NCBI GenBank assembly: GCA_003149735.1
Contig: QANA01000028.1
Span: 1-10,223, forward strand
From: Clostridiales bacterium
GTDB taxonomy: Bacteria; Bacillota_A; Clostridia; Christensenellales; Christensenellaceae
Length of the DNA: 10,223 nucleotides
Direction of reading: 5' to 3'
Position 1 is the stretch's first letter. Each line of letters begins with the position of its first letter. Under the pieces are notes generated by a model that was given only the letters and a program-made list of their open reading frames with translations, was not told the DNA's origin and ran no database searches. Of this stretch, positions 6,283 to 10,223 are shown one piece after another. A program made the position numbers and the translations under genes.

Positions 6283-6954
6283 CTATTTGGTCATCAAAAA
6301 GCTCTGCGTAATGCGGGAAAACAGCGTTTCGTCGCTTAAATGTCCATCCAGCACGGTGGTATGCCAGTGCAGCTTATTCATGTGATAGCCGCGATAGCAC
6401 TCGCCCCGCTCCACCCATTCGGTGATCTGCACAGGGGTGGCTTTCAGGTTCAGGATTTCCACCCGGCCGGTCAGGGCAGGGTCAACCCGGCTGCCATCCA
6501 GCCCCATGAGCACGGCAAACCACTTGCGGTTGCCCGCATGGCGAAAAACGGCATAGGACGGTTCATCCGCCCAGAGATATTCCGGCTGCACGCCGCACTG
6601 TTCCCGCAGAAAACGCAATACCCGCTCTGTCTGCTGCGCCCGGTAAGGGTCTTCCGCAAAACATCGCTCCGCCACCTCGCGCAGAACTTCCAGGCAGGCG
6701 CTGCGCACCTCGCCCACAAAAGCACCCACCGCACCCGGCACTTTGGCCAGCGCATAGGGCTCACCCGTTTCCGCATCCAGCACCTCATAGGAGAGTGCTC
6801 CCGCTGCACCCACCTGCAGGCACAGGCAAAACTGGCCTGCCAGCACCGGCCGCTCCAGCACCAGCTTTTCTCCCCGGCGCACAAAGCCATAGGCCAGCAT
6901 ACTTTGCGGCTGTGCCTTTTTATTGCGGAACAGCTCCGCCACTTCGGCCTTCAT
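6283..6954 (-). CDS. MmcQ/YjbR family protein with N-terminal extension domain
   Basis: A 223-residue cytoplasmic protein of unknown biochemical role. Residues about 119-221 form an MmcQ/YjbR (CyaY-like fold) domain, with KWFAVLMGL (144-152), VEILNLKATP (165-174) and GYHMNKLHWHTTVLDG (189-204). This last stretch carries the family's N-K-x-H-W pattern. Residues 1-110 match the N-terminal half seen in many Bacillota members (YGF..., EVLDAETGEPYAL, GAFVGEVR, then a C-F near 98-99). The domain has been called DNA-binding because of its fold, but a specific target is not established. The ATG at 6954 overlaps the stop of the upstream small gene as ATGA, with AGGAGG 4 bases before it, so translation is probably coupled. 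An upstream in-frame extension to 7002 would lie inside that gene and is not used. Confidence 0.88.
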   Translation of the reverse strand: MKAEVAELFRNKKAQPQSMLAYGFVRRGEKLVLERPVLAGQFCLCLQVGAAGALSYEVLDAETGEPYALAKVPGAVGAFVGEVRSACLEVLREVAERCFAEDPYRAQQTERVLRFLREQCGVQPEYLWADEPSYAVFRHAGNRKWFAVLMGLDGSRVDPALTGRVEILNLKATPVQITEWVERGECYRGYHMNKLHWHTTVLDGHLSDETLFSRITQSFLMTK

Positions 6955-7148
6955 CGATCCTCCTCTTCCGCTTCCTCTGCAAACGAAGGAGGGTTCGGGC
7001 ACAAACTGCGGATCTGCTCAGGGGAAAGTACGCTGTTGGTGCCCAGGCAGGCAGTGCATCGCTCCCCGCAATCCGGGCAGACGCACCCCAGTATCAGGTC
7101 GTCGGCCTGTATCATATAAGTGCCGCAATTACGGCAGCTGCATCGCAT
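6951..7148 (-). CDS. Small cysteine-rich zinc-ribbon-like protein
   Basis: A 65-residue protein of unknown function. It holds three C-x-x-C pairs (C5/C8, C24/C27, C31/C34) plus C3, C22 and C50, and ends in an acidic tail (EEAEEEDR). The spacing suggests a zinc ribbon or rubredoxin-like metal site. AAAGGAAG lies about 10 bases before the ATG, and a near-consensus promoter is placed about 40 bases upstream, which supports it as a real gene. Its TGA overlaps the ATG of the MmcQ/YjbR gene (ATGA), so the two form a translationally coupled pair and may act together. A product this small could be a transcription-associated zinc-ribbon protein, but no homolog is recognised. Confidence 0.75.
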   Translation of the reverse strand: MRCSCRNCGTYMIQADDLILGCVCPDCGERCTACLGTNSVLSPEQIRSLCPNPPSFAEEAEEEDR

Positions 7149-7186
7149 AGACTCACTTCCTTTTTCTTCATACTGCTCTGCTGTTT

Positions 7187-7215
7187 ATCATACGCGCAAA
7201 GGGCCGCGCGGTCAA
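7187..7215 (-). promoter_or_regulatory. Sigma-A-type promoter of the zinc-ribbon/MmcQ unit
   Basis: On the minus strand TTGACC (7215-7210) and TATGAT (7192-7187) are separated by exactly 17 bases. Both boxes are five-of-six matches to the housekeeping consensus. The leader before the ATG at 7148 would be about 30 bases. The spacer is GC-rich and contains GCGCG at both ends. Confidence 0.7.
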
Positions 7216-7233
7216 TCCCTGCCCGCCGGGCGC

Positions 7234-7262
7234 AAAAAAAGACCCGGGACGCAGCCCGGGCC
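7234..7262 (-). terminator. Rho-independent terminator of the ECF/creatininase operon
   Basis: Read on the minus strand, GGCCCGGG, a CTGCGT loop and CCCGGGTC form an 8-bp GC-rich stem (one G-T pair) followed by seven T. It lies 38 bases after the stop of the S-component gene and directly before the promoter of the next leftward unit. Confidence 0.9.
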
Positions 7263-7300
7263 TTCGATACGCGGTTGTTATATCATTCGTTTTTTACGGC

Positions 7301-7885
7301 TTACACATAGGGAACCAGCGTGCGCACATTCTTCATGAGCGGAGCCAGCCACATAACGATAAAGGGCGTAAGTGCGATCGGAACAACGTCTGCAATACCG
7401 ATCCAGATGACGCAGAACCAGTAATCGAGGCCTGCGAAATAGGAGAGGGACAGGCTGGTAGTCAGGATCATGAGCACACCAAACAGTACGCTCCAGAACA
7501 GGCTGACGCCGATGAATTTGCCTTTCTTGCCCTTTTCCAGCAGGCTCATCAGATCTACCTTGCCGCCCTTCAGGTGAATGAGTGCGGGCAGAGCTGCGGA
7601 AAGACCAACGGTGATGCCATCGGTCAACGGGCTGTGCAGAGCAATGAAGTTACCGGAGAGCAGCGCCCAGACGATGGTGCCAATGTAGCCGGCGAAGAAA
7701 CCGGTTACCGGCCCAAAGAGGTAGCCGATCACAGGGATGATGAAAGCAAAAGTGCGGAAGTGCACTGCGCCGGGGATGAGCGGGATCGGGCACAGATAAG
7801 CCCAGAGCACGCCGGTCAACACGCCGAAAATGACAAAGAATACGATGTTGACAAAAGAAAATTTCTTTTTGGTTGCATTTGCCAT
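7301..7885 (-). CDS. ECF transporter S component-like membrane protein (substrate unknown)
   Basis: Very hydrophobic 194-residue protein with about six predicted membrane segments (near residues 11-32, 45-60, 62-80, 88-105, 124-148 and 155-182), the size and topology of substrate-binding S components. The segment PVIGYLFGPVTGFFAGYIGTIVWALLSG (51-78) resembles the Gly-rich turn region of S components that bind vitamins or their precursors in the membrane. In ECF transporters the S subunit captures the substrate outside and topples in the membrane when engaged by EcfT and the ATPases. GAGAGGAA lies 8 bases before the ATG, 18 bases after the creatininase-family gene. It is the last gene of an operon encoding the other ECF parts, which supports the role. 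I cannot match it to a named class (for example BioY, ThiT, RibU, QueT), so the substrate is open. Confidence 0.78.
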   Translation of the reverse strand: MANATKKKFSFVNIVFFVIFGVLTGVLWAYLCPIPLIPGAVHFRTFAFIIPVIGYLFGPVTGFFAGYIGTIVWALLSGNFIALHSPLTDGITVGLSAALPALIHLKGGKVDLMSLLEKGKKGKFIGVSLFWSVLFGVLMILTTSLSLSYFAGLDYWFCVIWIGIADVVPIALTPFIVMWLAPLMKNVRTLVPYV

Positions 7886-7903
7886 GATAATAATTCCTCT
7901 CTT

Positions 7904-8686
7904 TTAATAGTTGATTTGCGAGATTTCCCGCAAAATAGCAAGCAGTTTTTCGACCGCGTAAGCGAAAAACGCCTGACCTTTTTCTTTGGTGGCATAAGTG
8001 GGAGCGCCGATGACACCGCTCTTGGTGACATCTTTGGTGCGCCAGCCCGCATTGATGGGGCCAAATACGGTGACGAATTTATCGCCCGTAAAGCACTCTG
8101 CCGGATCCTCGTCTACCGCCAGATCCATGCGCACTGTTTCGGGGCGCGCCTCCAGCATGAGCGAAGTTTCCAGCTCGCAGGCGTGAAATACGCCATATTT
8201 GCCGGATTCCTGATATTTCTTGAGCGCATCCGCCCAGAAGGGAGTAAACCACCAGTCAAACACGTATACCTGCAGATTAAAATCGATGCGCAGGTCACGG
8301 GAGATCAGGTTGGCCATATCGGTATTGCCGCCGTGGCTGTTGAACAGCACCAGCTTTTTAAAGCCGTGCCGGGCAATGCAGCCTGCGACATCGTGAATCA
8401 CAGAGTAATAGGTTTGCGCCGAGAAGGTGAGCGTACCGCAGAAATCCATATGCTCATTGCTCTTGCCGATCGGCAGCTGCGGCGCAAAAATGATGTTCCC
8501 TTCGGTATATTGATCGGCCGCCTCGATCGTCTTGTCGATGAGCGTGCTCAAAATGATGGCATCGGTGCCCACCGGCAGATGCGGCCCGTGCTGCTCGGTT
8601 GCCGAAAGCGGCAGCAGCACAATTGTCTTATCCTTATCCAGCGCAGAAAGCTGGTCTCTCGAAAGATTTTCCCATCTTGCAATCAT
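7904..8686 (-). CDS. Creatininase-family metal-dependent amidohydrolase
   Basis: A 260-residue soluble enzyme of the creatininase fold, which hydrolyses cyclic or linear amides with a dinuclear metal site. Expected ligands are seen in LPLSATEQHGPHLPVGTD (E31, H33, D42) and NSHGGN (H118), with E171 in HACELETS a probable further ligand. NEHMDFCGTLT (77-87) is the usual substrate-side loop. True creatininase has a second glutamate two residues after the NGH histidine (NGHYEN); here the N-S-H-G-G-N form is that of other branches, such as ArfB-type formamide hydrolases, MftE-like and IolN-like proteins. Creatinine is therefore not implied. AAAGGAG stands 11 bases before the ATG. The gene sits between ecfT (29 bases) and the S component (18 bases), so it probably acts on the molecule that the transporter brings in. 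No signal peptide is seen, fitting a cytoplasmic role. Confidence 0.88.
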   Translation of the reverse strand: MIARWENLSRDQLSALDKDKTIVLLPLSATEQHGPHLPVGTDAIILSTLIDKTIEAADQYTEGNIIFAPQLPIGKSNEHMDFCGTLTFSAQTYYSVIHDVAGCIARHGFKKLVLFNSHGGNTDMANLISRDLRIDFNLQVYVFDWWFTPFWADALKKYQESGKYGVFHACELETSLMLEARPETVRMDLAVDEDPAECFTGDKFVTVFGPINAGWRTKDVTKSGVIGAPTYATKEKGQAFFAYAVEKLLAILREISQINY

Positions 8687-8715
8687 GATTTTGACAACTC
8701 CTTTTCCAGCTCCGT

Positions 8716-9525
8716 TTACACGGGAATATAGAAGAAAATGCGCAGCACGACGGTAACGGCAATGGCCGCCAGCGTCGCCACCAGGAACCAGGCATCGTAC
8801 TTGGAAGCCTTGATGGTCTTATAAGAAGTGCGCTTGACGCCGAAATTCAGTTTATAGAAGTGCATGGCCAGCGAAATGGCATGCCCTTTGCCGATGACGC
8901 GGAACAGCAGCGGGATCGAGAAGATGATGTAGTTCTTGATCTTGGTCGCAGCGCCGCACTTTTCGATCTCCAGGCCGCGGGAGCTCTGCGCTTCCATGAT
9001 GGCCTTCAGCTCGGTGATAATGATGGGGATAATCTGGAAAACCAGACCCACCGCAAAGCTGATGCCATAGGGCATATGCCACTTGCACAGCCCGAGGATG
9101 ATCTCACTGAAGTTGGTCGTGATCAGCACCATAAAGAAGGAAGCGATCATCAGATAGATGCGCACGGCGTAGACCAGCCCCTTATAGAAATCATACCAGT
9201 CGAAGCAGATCTGCATATTGAGCACCGTGCCCTCAAAGAAAATGGGGCCGCCCTCTACCGGAGGCTTTTCAAACAACCCCAGCACAAACCACAGCAGGAA
9301 AATAAAGATGAGCAGCACTTTGAGCTGTTTGAACAGCTTGCCCATTTCGGGCAAAATGCCGCAGCTGATCCAGACGACGAGGAAGTAGGCCAGCAGGAAC
9401 ACCAGTGCCACGCCCGACTTGATCACCGAAGTCAGAATGGCCATCGCCAGGAAAAAGAAAAATTTAGTGCGCGGGTCGAGGCGATGCAGGAAGGAATCCT
9501 TATCGACATATTGCAAATAATCCAT
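8716..9525 (-). CDS. ECF transporter transmembrane component (EcfT family)
   Basis: Membrane scaffold that couples ATP hydrolysis by the ECF ATPases to movement of the S subunit. The 269-residue product begins with a D-x-x-S-x-L-H-R-L-D-P-R-T-K segment typical of the family. It then has several hydrophobic segments (about 22-58, 66-86, 114-138, 152-172, 198-212 and 245-266). The first cytoplasmic coupling motif is intact (MEAQSSRG, 177-184). The second, usually A-M-E-x-R-G-Y followed by R-T, reads AMHFYKL (220-226) followed by R-T-S-Y. The Arg-Gly pair is thus replaced by Tyr-Lys. GGAGG ends 7 bases before the ATG at 9525; an in-frame TTG at 9531 is too close to it. The start lies 2 bases after the stop of the ATPase gene, whose 3' end holds the binding site. 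Confidence 0.9.
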   Translation of the reverse strand: MDYLQYVDKDSFLHRLDPRTKFFFFLAMAILTSVIKSGVALVFLLAYFLVVWISCGILPEMGKLFKQLKVLLIFIFLLWFVLGLFEKPPVEGGPIFFEGTVLNMQICFDWYDFYKGLVYAVRIYLMIASFFMVLITTNFSEIILGLCKWHMPYGISFAVGLVFQIIPIIITELKAIMEAQSSRGLEIEKCGAATKIKNYIIFSIPLLFRVIGKGHAISLAMHFYKLNFGVKRTSYKTIKASKYDAWFLVATLAAIAVTVVLRIFFYIPV

Positions 9526-9527
9526 GC

Positions 9528-10223
9528 TCAAGCCTCCTTCTCTGCCAGCATACGGGCAGCTTCGCGGGCAAATTCCGCCACATTATAACAGACTTTGGAA
9601 AATCCGTAACGCTTGGAAAGGCGCACGACCGGCGGCAGGTTGATATTGATGGCATCAAAGATATCCTGCCGGCGGGCCAGCGCTTCCTTGCCGCCCTCAT
9701 AAACCTTTTTGCCGCCGCTCAGAATGACGGCAGCATCCGCCACTTTAAAGACCAGCGGAATCTCATGGCTGATCATGATCACCGTCTTGCCCTGTTCCTT
9801 GAGGAAGGCGATGATCTCTTCCAGCTGCTGCTTGATATGCAGATCCATGCCCAGCGTGGGTTCATCCAGAATGACCACGTCGGCACTGGAAAACAGCACC
9901 GAGAGGATGGTGAGCAAGTGCTTCTTGCCCATGGAAAGGTTGATGGGGAAAGTCTCGGCATCTTCGCTGAGGCCATATTTTTCCAGCACTTCGCTTACCT
10001 GTTCGTCGGTAAAGGGCACCTGCTGCATGCGGGCGCAGAAAGTGATTTCCTGCGTGACCGACTGCTCGAAAAGCATATGCTCCGGGTGCTGGAACACGAG
10101 TATGATATTGCGCGAAATCTGCGCAACCGTCTTTTTCAGGACGGACTGGCCATTGTAGCGGACATCCCCGTCCGTCGGCTTATACAGGCCGTTTAAGTGC
10201 TTGACCAGCGTCGTCTTGCCCGA
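9528..10223 (-). CDS. ECF transporter ATP-binding protein (N-terminal part outside window)
   Basis: Cytoplasmic ABC ATPase powering the ECF transporter. 231 residues are in the window, and the reading frame is open through the right edge. It begins inside the Walker A motif (SGKTTLVKHLNGL). It continues with the Q-loop (VFQHPEHMLFEQ), a signature region LSMGKKHLLTIL, Walker B with catalytic glutamate (DVVILDEPTLGMD) and the switch histidine (ISHE). The signature departs from LSGGQ-R: Gln is Lys and the following basic residues are lost. An LS-x-G-Q-KRR-L form is known from the second ATPase half of ECF systems, so this may be the C-terminal domain of a two-ABC fusion (as in YkoD-type proteins) or one member of an EcfA1/EcfA2 pair. 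It overlaps no gene; ecfT starts 2 bases later. It is the first visible gene of the leftward ECF operon, whose promoter is outside. Confidence 0.9.
   Translation of the reverse strand, partial: SGKTTLVKHLNGLYKPTDGDVRYNGQSVLKKTVAQISRNIILVFQHPEHMLFEQSVTQEITFCARMQQVPFTDEQVSEVLEKYGLSEDAETFPINLSMGKKHLLTILSVLFSSADVVILDEPTLGMDLHIKQQLEEIIAFLKEQGKTVIMISHEIPLVFKVADAAVILSGGKKVYEGGKEALARRQDIFDAININLPPVVRLSKRYGFSKVCYNVAEFAREAARMLAEKEA

Noticed and set aside
6340..7119. A 259-residue plus-strand frame opposite the MmcQ/YjbR gene
   Set aside because: It runs across the coupled minus-strand gene pair, has no ribosome binding site and shows no domain.
7574..8731. A 385-residue plus-strand frame opposite the S component and creatininase-family genes
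   Set aside because: The minus-strand genes have clear family motifs, good start signals and tight operon spacing; the opposing frame has none of these.
8860..9588. A 242-residue plus-strand frame opposite ecfT
   Set aside because: Antisense to an evident membrane protein gene; the charged His- and Gln-rich translation is the usual complement of hydrophobic codons.

Overview
The window looks like a chromosomal segment of an anaerobic, probably gut-associated member of the Clostridia (Bacillota). The reasons are strong AGGAGG-type ribosome binding sites, moderately GC-rich codon use, a trimeric NAD(H)-linked [FeFe] hydrogenase operon, an energy-coupling factor (ECF) vitamin-type transporter, and a clostridial-type MmcQ/YjbR protein. 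A species cannot be named from the sequence alone. No RNA genes, IS elements, CRISPR arrays or prophage genes were seen.

Left part (1-1045): the 3' end of an aconitase-superfamily hydratase on + with a strong terminator, then a GNAT acetyltransferase on -. The roughly 300-base gap at 1046-1343 lies between divergent genes and holds a promoter for each side plus AT-rich inverted and direct repeats. Centre (1350-5459): a compact operon hydC-hydB-hydA on +. It encodes a NuoE-like [2Fe-2S] subunit, a NuoF-like FMN/NADH and ferredoxin-domain subunit, and an [FeFe] hydrogenase catalytic subunit. Together they should form a soluble complex passing electrons between NAD(H), ferredoxin and H2. The operon ends in a very strong terminator. 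No H-cluster maturation genes (hydE, hydF, hydG) are in the window.

Right part (5671-10223): a second GNAT acetyltransferase on + faces a two-gene unit on - (a 65-aa cysteine-rich zinc-ribbon-like protein overlapping an MmcQ/YjbR protein by ATGA). The two sides share a bidirectional terminator. Beyond this lies a minus-strand operon entering from the right edge: ECF ATPase (partial), EcfT, a creatininase-family metal amidohydrolase and an S-component-like membrane protein, closed by its own terminator.

The least ordinary part is this last operon. A dedicated ECF transporter has a creatininase-fold hydrolase embedded between its T and S genes, which suggests uptake and cyclic-amide or amide hydrolysis of an unidentified small molecule. 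Its ATPase signature motif and the second EcfT coupling motif both depart from the usual consensus.
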